Below, piece after piece: positions 33,582-42,106 of a stretch of 64,000 nucleotides of DNA. Below the pieces are notes generated by a model. It did no database searches and was not told the DNA's origin. It saw only the letters and a program-made list of their open reading frames with translations. Both the position numbers and the translations under genes were made by a program. Source of the DNA: Nitrososphaerota archaeon (lineage in GTDB: Archaea > Thermoproteota > Nitrososphaeria > Nitrososphaerales > CADDZS01); the NCBI GenBank assembly GCA_021325255.1, contig JAJPHP010000065.1, forward strand, positions 1 through 64,000, written 5' to 3'. Numbering within the stretch: position 1 is the stretch's first letter; each line of letters begins with the position of its first letter.

Positions 33582-34841
33582 TCAGACCGTAATTTTATCG
33601 CCGATCTGCGGGGCGCTTGCTTCAAAGCCGAACCTCTCGTTGATCTCTCGCGCGAAAGTTGTACACGAGTCCCCATCTCCATGAACTGCGTAGACTCTGG
33701 GCGAGCCCTTAATCTTGCTCATGATGTCGAAGAGGTCGCTTCGACCGGAGTGTCCAGAGAAGTCAAACCTTCTCACCTCACACTTAACCTTCATCGGCTT
33801 TCCCTTTACCAGAGTCAGCCCCTTGTCAAGCAGCGTTCTTCCTGGAGTGCCAGGGACCTGAAACGCAACGATTGAGATACCATTGCGCTCTGATAGCGAT
33901 ATGTGTTCGTTATAAAAGACCGAGGCACCGCCCATCAGCATCCCCGCGGGAGAGATTACTACGGAGGGGGTCTTCACGAGTCTTCTCCTATGGCTCCATC
34001 CTGAAACCACCTCGATGCTCTCCATTGTCTTCCTGAAAAGCTCGGGATCTCTAAGGTACTCCTGATGCCTGAAGAGAATCTCGTTTGTCTTCAGTGCCAT
34101 GCCGTCCATGGCCACGGGGTGTTTGAAGTTCCTTGACCTGAGAAGACAAGCTATCTCCTGCGCCCGCCCGACCGAGAAAGCTGGGACAAGTAGAATTCCT
34201 CCCCTTTCAACTACTTCATTTGCAAAGTTGACGAAATCAGTCTCAATCTTGTTTCTCGGCTCGTGGTCGACCTGAGAGTATGTGCTCTCGGTGATAACAG
34301 CGTCAAGCTCACCGAAATCGCAGTCCGCTCCGTGAAGGAGTTGGCTATCTTGCAAGTTGATGTCTCCCGTATACATCACTCTCTTTCCACCGTTCTCCAA
34401 GACTATCGTAGTCCCGCCAGGGATGTGGCCTGAGCTCGGGAATGTTGCATTAAATTCGTCCGCGACCGTCCTTGTTTCGCCCAATTTCACTTTCTCAGTG
34501 TTCTTGGACATTGTAAGGAGGTCAATGTACTCAAACGGCAGGTAGAATCCGGAGAGTTTGATAAAGTCCTGCAGGAGAAGCGTGGAAAGTTCCAAAGACA
34601 ACCCGGTGGTGATGAGCTTTACTCCTTCTCTGAGAAAGAACAGCGGAACACCGCCTGAATGGTCGAGATGTGCGTGAGTCAAAAGAATAGAGTGTACGTC
34701 CTTTGGCTGAACGTGCATGGGAAAGGACGGTTCTCTGGTAGTCTGTGCGCCGTAGTCGAGCAGAACCTGCTTACTCTGTCCGCGCACCAGCAGAGCAGAC
34801 TTACCTACTTCTCTTGCTCCTCCGAGAAATGTGATCTCCAA
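33582..34841 (-). CDS. Beta-CASP metallo-beta-lactamase nuclease (aCPSF2-like)
   Basis: The 419-residue protein is a beta-CASP ribonuclease without the KH domains of aCPSF1. It begins ITFLGGAREVGKSALLV, has the metal motif THAHLDHSGGVPLF near 55-68, YTGDIN near 160, ESTYS near 185, LLVPAFSVGRAQE near 220 and the C-terminal metal histidines in FSGHSGRSDL and AVHGDGD near 365-395. This fits the aCPSF2 class of archaeal RNA endo/exonucleases. The start is TTG 34841. It is convergent with eL38 and divergent from the PAC2 gene. Confidence 0.9.
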   Translation of the reverse strand: MEITFLGGAREVGKSALLVRGQSKQVLLDYGAQTTREPSFPMHVQPKDVHSILLTHAHLDHSGGVPLFFLREGVKLITTGLSLELSTLLLQDFIKLSGFYLPFEYIDLLTMSKNTEKVKLGETRTVADEFNATFPSSGHIPGGTTIVLENGGKRVMYTGDINLQDSQLLHGADCDFGELDAVITESTYSQVDHEPRNKIETDFVNFANEVVERGGILLVPAFSVGRAQEIACLLRSRNFKHPVAMDGMALKTNEILFRHQEYLRDPELFRKTMESIEVVSGWSHRRRLVKTPSVVISPAGMLMGGASVFYNEHISLSERNGISIVAFQVPGTPGRTLLDKGLTLVKGKPMKVKCEVRRFDFSGHSGRSDLFDIMSKIKGSPRVYAVHGDGDSCTTFAREINERFGFEASAPQIGDKITV

Positions 34842-35327
34842 ACTTGATTCCTACTATTCTAACTAGCGTGAAGCATCGTATCCTTGAACTCTGAATCGTT
34901 TTGTCAATTGAAATCCGATTGCGATAAAGAAATGAAAACATCTTGAATGTCGCCCGCATAAATGCCCGGAGCTTTACAGCCAATTGCTATTGGAAGTAGG
35001 GCGGACGAGCGCAAGGAAGGAGGTCGCCGTTTAAATCTGACGTCATCTCCGCTCAAAGACGATTCAAGGCTTCTAGTTCCACCGCATCAGCGAGACTCTT
35101 TTCTTCTTCCCATCCTACTCTGCCGTTTTGCTTTCGATCGCGGTGCCGATGATTGTTGGATTCATATCCGAATAAGCTTAAATTCGTTGCTGTGGCGTTG
35201 CGCTTCATAAACCTCAACAACACTTTTCAAGCGGATCTGACGGATACTAATAATCCACTCCGGCCTACATTTTGAGACGATCAAAAAATAGAATCCCTAC
35301 AAAGAAGAGCTGACAGGAAAAACACAA
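34842..35327. other. 486-base intergenic region with a possible small structured RNA
   Basis: No gene is supported between these divergent genes. On the plus strand GTCGCCC (34949-34955) can pair with GGGCGgAC (34999-35006, one bulged base) enclosing a CCAAT-TGCT-ATTGG hairpin (34980-34993). An AT-rich GATAAAGAAA element starts at 34923, about 26 bases before the helix. This is suggestive only. A second AT-rich element near 35283-35293 (TCAAAAAATAG) could be the PAC2 promoter. Confidence 0.3.
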
Positions 35328-36026
35328 ATGAACTTCAAAGTTATACCGGCGACCGCAAGGTTTGACAACACTGTACTCTTGACAGGTTTCCATGGTATTG
35401 GATACGCTGGCTACTGGACGATAAAGTATCTGATTCAGAAACTGGAAGCCAAGCGCTTAGCCTTTGTCGATTCTGACTCAATCTCGCCCGTATCCTCAAC
35501 TAGCGAAGGCCGACTGGTTACGCCGTACGAATTCTTCCAGAAAGATGATGTCACAATGTTCAAGGTGGAGGTTCCTCCCTATCGCGGTTCCGAAATTGAA
35601 TTTTATCGCAACCTTTGCGAATGGATAACAAGGGCAAACTTTCGCGAAGTGGCATTGATCGGAGGACTGGACGCTAATTTGAGGACCGACGAATCCTCCT
35701 ACAGAATAGTTCACACAAGCGCATACAAGCGCAGCGAGCACTTGAGGGAAGCGAAGGTACTCGAGGACGAGCAAATCATAGTAGGACCAGTTGCGATAAT
35801 GCTCAACTACTTCGAGGCGCACGACTATCCGGCCTACGCGATACTCGCTTACTCCAGCACCGACAGGGTGGACCCCCGCGCCGCAGTTTCTTCAATTGAC
35901 ATTCTCTCAAAGTGCTACGGCTTTAAGGTCGATATAGATCCGCTGCTGAAGGGCATAGAAGCTGTAGAGTCGGAGATGTCCAGACAAGAAAGGAAAATCA
36001 GAAAGAGCGAATCTATCTATACCTGA
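35328..36026 (+). CDS. PAC2-family (proteasome assembly chaperone-like) protein
   Basis: The 232-residue protein fits the PAC2 family of archaeal ATP-grasp-like/proteasome-assembly chaperones: LLTGFHGIGYAGYWTIKYLIQ near 20, LAFVDSDSISP near 50, the PPYRGSE segment near 85, and EVALIGGLDANLR near 108. Homologues in archaea (PbaA/PbaB-like) assist or bind the proteasome. Start ATG 35328. It overlaps the convergent ArcTGT gene by 14 bases. The Cdc48 ATPase at 47 kb is a likely functional neighbour in protein degradation, though not linked here. Confidence 0.8.
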   Translation: MNFKVIPATARFDNTVLLTGFHGIGYAGYWTIKYLIQKLEAKRLAFVDSDSISPVSSTSEGRLVTPYEFFQKDDVTMFKVEVPPYRGSEIEFYRNLCEWITRANFREVALIGGLDANLRTDESSYRIVHTSAYKRSEHLREAKVLEDEQIIVGPVAIMLNYFEAHDYPAYAILAYSSTDRVDPRAAVSSIDILSKCYGFKVDIDPLLKGIEAVESEMSRQERKIRKSESIYT

Positions 36027-37599
36027 CAGAAATCTTTCGCTTGAAGTCTCTGTAACTCCTTGAGATCTGCAGCCTTTTGCCTTTGAATCTTGAATTCTTT
36101 ACTTCATGCCTCAGCCAGTCTTCGCCAGCATCATCAACTTCTCCGCCACTTTTTCTTCGTGGGATGAGCGCGTCTATCCTCTTCCAGTTCTTTGAACGCA
36201 GGACAGCATCGTTTTTTGGGTAGGCAGTTACCACGGTCGTCGTCTGTGAGACTGGAAAGATATCCGATATCTCCGAAGGAACCAAACCATAGTTCGGAGT
36301 AAGGCAAGTAATCAGCACTTCCTCCGGTTCAGGTATGATCTTCGAGAGCTCACGAAAGATATCTGATGTCAAGAAGGGCTTCTTTTTAGTTTCCGGAACG
36401 ACTATGAGCACGTCCTTCCTTGTTAGATCGAGTCTCTTGATACCTTCCCTGAATCTTTGAAGCTCTGGTCTAGAAAGATCAGTGTTGTCTGAAATGAAAA
36501 TCCCCCGGTCCTTGGTCATTGGTGTTCCAAGTTCGAACCTCTTTGAGGCAAGCGATGCAGCTAGGTGGAAAGCTTCGACCGCTCTCGGATGATTTGACGA
36601 ATTTGACTTGACGTACTCCCAGAGCCTACCTTCCCAGATCGCCTGTTTTGACTCCTCGATCACCGCCTTCAAGGCAAACAGGTTATGGCGCGCTAGGGCC
36701 GCCGTGCGCGCTTCCTTTCCAAGACTTTTCAATTCACCTGCCTTGAGCCTAGAGCAAACTGGACAGGGGCAAGCAAGATACTCCAGCCTGTCGAGCCTTA
36801 CAGTGCCTGACTTGGAAATGTACCTGTCTTGTTTTGCATACAGCACGTAGGAGGCAGAGTCGAACATGTCACAGCCGAGAGCGATGGCAAGAGGAAGGAT
36901 CAGAGGGTGCCCTGCCCCAAAGAGATGGAAGGGGCGTTCTGCCGGGAGGAACCGCTTACTTGCAAGGATCATTCTCACCAGAAGTGGAAAATCATAGTTC
37001 TCCATCACCTCGACTGGAGAACCGAGTGCAAAGCACTCGAAAGGTAGCTCCGCGGAGGCTTTGGCACTCTTTGAAACGAGGTCTATATACCTTCCGCCCT
37101 GAACAGGGAGAGTCCACAGCATGTCTTCCCTTGTAATTGATTCCTGAGTAAGAGCTGCGGCTGAGAGGGTTTGGGATACCGTCTTTCCGGCATAAGTTTT
37201 GGTTACGTTTAGACCAGTGGGTTTGTCTAGGATTATGGCAATATCCGATCCTATGCTCTCCTCGAACTTTGCCATTTCAATCGGAGAAATGTCTACGGAC
37301 CCGAACTCAAGAACCTGATAACCACCAGAATCAGTCATTATCGAGCCATTATAGTCTATTATCTTGTGAATTCCCTCTGCCGCACGTTCCGATAGTCTCC
37401 TGTACGTCGTGTAAGCGTTTGTCATCACGGCGTCGTAGCCCATTGCCTTGATTTCTCTGCACGGTATCAGCTGCCTCACCGGATGAATTACAGGAAGCAG
37501 AGCGGGCGTTTCGAAAACCGATGTCTTTGTCCTAAGTGAAGCGATCCTTCCTCCGAGATCTGTTGCTTTAATTTCAAAATTTGGAGAACTCGAATTCAT
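36013..37599 (-). CDS. tgtA: Archaeal tRNA-guanine transglycosylase (ArcTGT)
   Basis: Exchanges guanine 15 of the tRNA D-loop for preQ0, first step to archaeosine. The 528-residue protein has the nucleophile region MTDSGGYQVLEFG near 90, LDKPTG near 125, ALGCDMFDSASYVLYAK near 245, and the zinc site CPCPVC near 278-283 with a histidine about 35 residues later (ARHNLFAL). The C-terminal third (about 370-528) resembles the DUF5591-type domain of ArcS/TgtA (TPNYGLVPSEISDIFPVS). A C-terminal PUA domain, common in ArcTGT, is not evident. The start is ATG 37599. Confidence 0.9.
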   Translation of the reverse strand: MNSSSPNFEIKATDLGGRIASLRTKTSVFETPALLPVIHPVRQLIPCREIKAMGYDAVMTNAYTTYRRLSERAAEGIHKIIDYNGSIMTDSGGYQVLEFGSVDISPIEMAKFEESIGSDIAIILDKPTGLNVTKTYAGKTVSQTLSAAALTQESITREDMLWTLPVQGGRYIDLVSKSAKASAELPFECFALGSPVEVMENYDFPLLVRMILASKRFLPAERPFHLFGAGHPLILPLAIALGCDMFDSASYVLYAKQDRYISKSGTVRLDRLEYLACPCPVCSRLKAGELKSLGKEARTAALARHNLFALKAVIEESKQAIWEGRLWEYVKSNSSNHPRAVEAFHLAASLASKRFELGTPMTKDRGIFISDNTDLSRPELQRFREGIKRLDLTRKDVLIVVPETKKKPFLTSDIFRELSKIIPEPEEVLITCLTPNYGLVPSEISDIFPVSQTTTVVTAYPKNDAVLRSKNWKRIDALIPRRKSGGEVDDAGEDWLRHEVKNSRFKGKRLQISRSYRDFKRKISVRYR

Positions 37600-37835
37600 T
37601 TAGAGCGCACGAACCCCTATATCATTTGCATGCGGTAAAGATAAGAAGAGAATTGTTAGGAAGCAGAGAACCAGACAAAATCGAGGTAGAAAGAAATTGG
37701 ATGAGGGAGAAAAGCCAACCCGCTATCTGCAAATTGGCAATAAACTACGCAACATGACAGTAATGGTCGGGAGGCCTTTTTCATCGATTGACCTTCTTTT
37801 CCAATCTCTCCCTTTTCTAGAATTTGTTTTGGTGA

Positions 37836-38276
37836 CTACTTCTTGGTCTGAGCGGTCTCTCTCGCAAACTCGTCATAAATCTGTTTGACGCGGGTAGCCG
37901 ACAGCCTGTCGGTTCCTTCAACGACCCCTTTCTCAGTCACCTTTATCGTGTCCATAACAAGAATTGCCCCTATATCCTCTCTGAGTTTTGTCATACCGGG
38001 GAATGCCCTAGCAAGTCTTTCGTTAAGGGCTCGCAAGTCAAAGGGCTTCTCAAGAAGAATAATTTCCTTTACGAAGGAGCCGTTCAAAACTACTTTGACG
38101 CTAGCTTCACCAACACCGGTGGCTCCCGCGACTGACCCCAAGACCAGGTTCATTTTTTCATCAATGCCAAGAAGATCTCCGGCATACTGCCTTCCATCTC
38201 CTGTCGAAACGCTTACCCTCCTGCCCACCATCCCAACGATTTCTTCTGTAAATCTCCTATTGCTTATTGTTGACAA
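37836..38276 (-). CDS. Sm-like (Lsm) protein with C-terminal extension
   Basis: The 146-residue protein begins with an Sm fold: EIVGMVGRRVSVSTGDGRQYAGDLLGIDEKMNLVLG-type Sm1 motif near 10-45 and the Sm2-type strand VVLNGSFVKEIILLEKP near 62-78. Sm-like proteins form rings that bind U-rich RNA. The extra 65 residues (helix DLRALNERLARAFP, then KVTEKGVVEGTDRLSATRVKQIYDEF) are not part of the Sm fold; archaeal SmAP3 has a comparable C-terminal domain. The start is ATG 38276. No RNA partner gene is adjacent. Confidence 0.82.
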   Translation of the reverse strand: MSTISNRRFTEEIVGMVGRRVSVSTGDGRQYAGDLLGIDEKMNLVLGSVAGATGVGEASVKVVLNGSFVKEIILLEKPFDLRALNERLARAFPGMTKLREDIGAILVMDTIKVTEKGVVEGTDRLSATRVKQIYDEFARETAQTKK

Positions 38277-38724
38277 AACTGTTTCAAAAACCCCCGTCTT
38301 TTTCTGCTCTTGCTTTTTGCTCCCCTTGTGAAAACTCTTCCTCTACAATGCAGCAAATTCTCATGATTATGTTCAAAACCATTCCGTTTCGGCCTCCGAT
38401 ATTAAGTCTTCTTGCTATTCCCTTGCGAACGCGCATTTTTTGGAAAAATCAACGCGAAAAAGGCAACGAATGGCCTCGAATCCTTTCGCATGTGGGCATT
38501 TCCTTCCGACCTAGCTCTATGTTAATCGAAACGCAGGAAACTGAAGCGTCGTTTAAGAAAATCAAAATGCGTTCCTCGCTGAGCCCCCGTTGAGTAAGAA
38601 GATTTCCGGTGAAGGAAAGGAGTTGATTGTGAAAATGACAAATAGCCGACGATTAAACAATGACGCCCGCCGCTGTCAGAAATGTTTGTTGGCGGGGCCA
38701 AAGAAAGAGCATAGCTGATCCATC
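38277..38724. other. 448-base intergenic region with a GC-rich hairpin before the LarA-like gene
   Basis: No gene is supported; an open frame on the plus strand (38267-38593) has poor composition. GCCCGCC (38665-38671) can pair with GGCGGGGC (38691-38698) around a loop of about 20 bases, 27 bases before the next start codon. It might be a leader element or a terminator; neither is certain. Confidence 0.3.
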
Positions 38725-39927
38725 ATGGTCGAAATCTGGGTTCCTTACGGGCCTGTCGAGGTTTCTTTCGACATAAAGCAGGAAAATCTTTCACAGATCC
38801 TAGAGCCTCAACCATCCATCCTTGCCAGGGAGGAGATCGAGTCAAGACTAGATTCGGTCACCGCTGACACATTGCTTCTTCTTTCTGGAAGCAACGGATC
38901 TTTGAAGGCTCTTGATACACTTCTCACGAGGAACAAGGGCGTTACGAAGATACTTTATCCTAAGAACCTCGGGGCGCTCGCAAGGCGCAAGGCTCAGGAG
39001 TATACAATTCAGGCTGAGCAGCTCAATGAACAAGCTCTCGAGGAATCAGGGATCGTCGAGGGTTCGAACGTTAAGGTTCCAGCGCAGTTGAAGAGCACCC
39101 CGAAACTCGTGCTTTTGACCTCTGTTCACTATGACCCGATGTATGGCCTATCAAGCGCCGCCTCCGATATGCTGTCCTGCGTCATCGACCTCAAAGGACA
39201 AGCGTTCAACAGGTCCATCGACGAGCTCCCATGCACATCAGTGTTTTCGAGTGCGGCTTCCGAATATGCGATCAAGGTCCTGCAGACGTGCCCGAGTGTT
39301 GACACAATCGAAGTTGTTGAAAAGACATCGACCGGCTTGCTGAATCTTTTCTACGGAGATATCGAGTCGGTGCACTCGCAAACAGCTTCGTATTGGACGA
39401 AGAACATGGCTGTAGGCTTTGCTTCGAAGGTCGAGAGGATCTTGTTCGGTTGTGGAGGACAGGAGGGGGATAAGACGTTGACCGATGCGCTCGGAAGATC
39501 ATACTTCAACATGATTTCTAATGTTGCACTTGACGATTCCCGAATTTGTATGCTTGCAGAGTGTACTCAAGGGCTGGGCTCTGAGGCATTCCTTCGATAC
39601 GCAACCGGCAGGTTTACTCCGGGCGCAAATCTAGACGCGATTAGTTATTTCGACGGTGTGGAGACTCTGCTTTCCCTCTTGAAGATACAGCGGCAGAAAA
39701 ATGTGGAAATGAATCTGGTATCTACCCTGCCCTACTATTTCGCAGAACGGTTTGGGTTTAAACCAATCTCGGCGGCGAGAGACGCACCCTCTTCAGTTGT
39801 CCAGCTTGGTTCAAGAGCGAAGATCCTAGTTGTGCCAGACGGTTCGAGCATATTCTTCGGAGAAAACTCCACACCTGAGACAACTTCCGGCGTCGGTATC
39901 TCGAGCGACCAAACTCCGCTGCCGTGA
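38725..39927 (+). CDS. LarA-like (DUF2088, lactate racemase family) paralogue
   Basis: The 400-residue protein matches the LarA fold in its N-terminus (IWVPYGPVEVSFDIKQENL) and, best, in the C-terminal domain: a variant of the glycine motif (ILFGCGGQEGDKTLTDAL near 245), then ICMLAECTQGLGSEAF near 280. LarA enzymes are nickel-pincer racemases/epimerases. The STGGYPxDxN motif has changed, and no LarB, LarC or LarE cofactor gene lies nearby, so it is probably a divergent relative with another reaction. A GC-rich hairpin lies just upstream of the ATG. Confidence 0.6.
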   Translation: MVEIWVPYGPVEVSFDIKQENLSQILEPQPSILAREEIESRLDSVTADTLLLLSGSNGSLKALDTLLTRNKGVTKILYPKNLGALARRKAQEYTIQAEQLNEQALEESGIVEGSNVKVPAQLKSTPKLVLLTSVHYDPMYGLSSAASDMLSCVIDLKGQAFNRSIDELPCTSVFSSAASEYAIKVLQTCPSVDTIEVVEKTSTGLLNLFYGDIESVHSQTASYWTKNMAVGFASKVERILFGCGGQEGDKTLTDALGRSYFNMISNVALDDSRICMLAECTQGLGSEAFLRYATGRFTPGANLDAISYFDGVETLLSLLKIQRQKNVEMNLVSTLPYYFAERFGFKPISAARDAPSSVVQLGSRAKILVVPDGSSIFFGENSTPETTSGVGISSDQTPLP

Positions 39928-39943
39928 GCCACGCAAGGGGTGC

Positions 39944-41185
39944 TCAACGTATGATAGGTTGTAATCCGAAGAATGCGTTGTTGTATATGACAGTAAGGTA
40001 GATGGCAGCGGAAAGTACCCAGACGAGGACAAAGAGAACCTTTCTCTTTGCCGAGAGCGGTGAAACGTCATCGAGCGGTCGCAATGAAGGCGTCGTGCTC
40101 CCGAGCACTAAAACCAAAATTGCCATGAAGTAGAACTGTATGAATAACATTACAATCGCGCTCGCGTATGTCAGTATCTGATGAACCCTCGGGCTGACTG
40201 CAGAATTTGTAATGTGACCTCCGTCTAGCTGCCAAGCAGGGAAGAGATTGAGGAATGTAACGAGGAACCCTATCGAGTATGCAAGATACAAGAGTGTGAA
40301 AGTTGGGCCGGCAATCAAGCTTGCCTGCGAAGAGGGTCTGAAAAAGCTGATCAATAAACCGGTATAATAATCTGGATTTGTAGTCTGAGGACTTGTGGCA
40401 AGCGCTGAAAGAGGGACGATCTTAGCACTCTCTACAGCAATGATTGAGACTATCAAAGTGACAACCAGCCCCGCAATGGGGCCCGACAACCCGAGGTCGA
40501 ATAACGAGTCCCTGTTCAAAGGAGGTTCCGGTGCCCTGATTACAGCACCCATTGTCGGCCAAATTCCAGGTATGCCCGGGATAAAATACGGCCAGGAAGA
40601 ACTCATCTTGTGGTGCCAGGCAGCTATCTTATGACCGAGTTCGTGGACGCCCAAGATTCCCATTAATGCCGCTGTATAGATTAGCCCGATGATCACTCCT
40701 TGCGCGAGGCCCACGGAGTGTGTGACCGGATCGGAATAAGTCGTCGCCCTGATTATTCCGTCAGCTAGAACTGTGATTATCGTGGCAGCGAGGAGAATTA
40801 ATGGAATCTTGAACTTTTGTTTAGGGTAGGGCTGCTTCCTCAGGACGGTGAGGAGCATGCCGTGTTCAGTTCTTCTCAGGACCGCGGTGTATCCGATAGG
40901 TCCGAGCTCGCTCACGAGAGAAGCAAAGTTGGACTTTGTGTCCTTCTGGATTTCGTAAAGATAGAATTCTAAAGCGGCCCCCTCTCTCAAGTATTCTTGG
41001 CCAACGGAAAATTTCAGCCTCACTAAAGCGATAATTTTCGCTAACTGCTCCTGCTGGCTGTCCGTATACTCAGGCCTGCCCAATGGAAAGGGCGCAGGCG
41101 GCGGAACATTGGCCGTATCCTTTGGCGATTGAGGGGAAGGGGATGGAGCAACATCTGGGGGGCCCCCTTCCGATGAATCAGGCAT
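39944..41185 (-). CDS. Site-2 protease-type M50 zinc metalloprotease
   Basis: The 413-residue protein has a proline-rich cytoplasmic N-terminus, a soluble domain (about 45-110), and then seven or so hydrophobic segments. The M50 motifs are LGVHELGHKIAAWHHK near 180 (HExxH) and NLFPAWQLDGGHI near 320 (NxxPxxxLDGG). The PFFIPG-like segment YFIPGIPGIWPTMGAVI follows the first motif as in archaeal S2P. These proteases cut within membrane helices of regulators. Start ATG 41185. The C-terminal third adds further hydrophobic helices. No substrate gene is obvious. Confidence 0.88.
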   Translation of the reverse strand: MPDSSEGGPPDVAPSPSPQSPKDTANVPPPAPFPLGRPEYTDSQQEQLAKIIALVRLKFSVGQEYLREGAALEFYLYEIQKDTKSNFASLVSELGPIGYTAVLRRTEHGMLLTVLRKQPYPKQKFKIPLILLAATIITVLADGIIRATTYSDPVTHSVGLAQGVIIGLIYTAALMGILGVHELGHKIAAWHHKMSSSWPYFIPGIPGIWPTMGAVIRAPEPPLNRDSLFDLGLSGPIAGLVVTLIVSIIAVESAKIVPLSALATSPQTTNPDYYTGLLISFFRPSSQASLIAGPTFTLLYLAYSIGFLVTFLNLFPAWQLDGGHITNSAVSPRVHQILTYASAIVMLFIQFYFMAILVLVLGSTTPSLRPLDDVSPLSAKRKVLFVLVWVLSAAIYLTVIYNNAFFGLQPIIR

Positions 41186-41297
41186 GTGGTCTATTGTGCA
41201 CTCTCGAAGGTCGATGGCTCGATTTTTGGAGATTGGTTGAACGGTTCCTAGGTATTATCAGGGATATGTATTTTTATTTGGGAAAGCGCCCTTTCCA

Positions 41298-41421
41298 CCC
41301 TCCGAAGGCAAGCAGGGCAGAAAGTACGCGTGTGCGGGAAGATAGTGGACGCCCAGGAAGGCTCACAGCGTCGCGCAGCAGAAAATCGAGGGTTGCTGGC
41401 TTTCGAAGCCTTTGCCTAGGG
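41298..41421 (+). ncRNA. Candidate structured RNA, 124 bases, with its own TATA-like box
   Basis: The 303-base gap 41186-41488 holds no gene, but 41298-41421 is GC-rich and can fold. CCCT (41298-41301) plus AGGCAA (41306-41311) pair with TTGCCT-AGGG (41412-41421), closing the domain with a four-base bulge. Inside are GACGC/GCGTC (41348-41352/41368-41372), CAGCA/TGCTG (41376-41380/41394-41398) and GGCTT-TCG-AAGCC (41398-41410), the last two competing for one base. A T/A-rich element (ATATGTATTTTTATTT, 41264-41279) lies 19-34 bases before the 5' end, where a TATA box would be. I cannot match it to a known class. Confidence 0.45.
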
Positions 41422-41488
41422 AAGAAGAAAAAGCACATCTAATATTGTAGAGTTTAGGTTTGAGTAAAGCAAAAGGAAAATCTACGAA

Positions 41489-41989
41489 TTGCAGAACGTA
41501 TTCTTAAGAAAAGTGGGCAACTACGATATTCGCCGTTGTGAGCCCAGGGATCTTCCAGAGGTAATTTCGATAAACTGGGCGGCGTTGCCGGAGCACTATT
41601 CCGACTCTTTCTTTGAGGAAAGGCTAAACGAATCTCCAGAGACGTTTCTTGTTGCAGAAAACGAGAATCGAACCATAGTCGGGTACATAATGTGCAGAAT
41701 AGAGTACGGCTTTTCGCATGTTAAAAGATATGGCCTCGCGAGGAAGGGCCACGTAGTATCCGTTGCAGTGCTTGAGAACTTCCGAGGGGTCGGCCTCGGA
41801 AGGGCACTGGTCGAGGAAGCCCTAACTGGAATGAAACAAAGAGGTTGCTCTGAAGCTTATCTGGAGGTGAGAGTATCGAACGATGCGGCGATTAACCTTT
41901 ACAAGAAACTAGAGTTCGAGACAGTTGCAACACATCACGGGTATTATAGGGACGGTGAGAGCGCTTACCTGATGAGCAGATCTCTCTGA
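41489..41989 (+). CDS. GNAT-family N-acetyltransferase (RimI/Ard1-like)
   Basis: The 166-residue protein has the RimI/Ard1 order: YDIRRCEPRDLPEVISIN near 12, the acetyl-CoA segment VAVLENFRGVGLGRALVEEAL near 85-105 (RGxGLG), and the C-terminal LEVRVSNDAAINLYKKLEFETV near 125-145. In archaea this enzyme acetylates protein N-termini, replacing bacterial RimI/RimJ. The start is TTG 41489. It is downstream of the structured-RNA candidate and 117 bases ahead of the DNA ligase gene. Confidence 0.88.
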   Translation: MQNVFLRKVGNYDIRRCEPRDLPEVISINWAALPEHYSDSFFEERLNESPETFLVAENENRTIVGYIMCRIEYGFSHVKRYGLARKGHVVSVAVLENFRGVGLGRALVEEALTGMKQRGCSEAYLEVRVSNDAAINLYKKLEFETVATHHGYYRDGESAYLMSRSL

Positions 41990-42106
41990 ATTGAAAAATT
42001 ACTTCGACGTAGTGATACAGCAGAATATATCGATCATTCTCTTTTTCGCCTTTCTCTTCATCTCACCTTAATTTCCTCTCGATTTAGGCGCTGACCGGGG
42101 CTCGTT

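Noticed and set aside
38267..38593. Plus-strand open frame of 108 codons before the LarA-like gene
   Set aside because: It starts inside the Sm-like gene on the other strand, has poor composition and no family resemblance.
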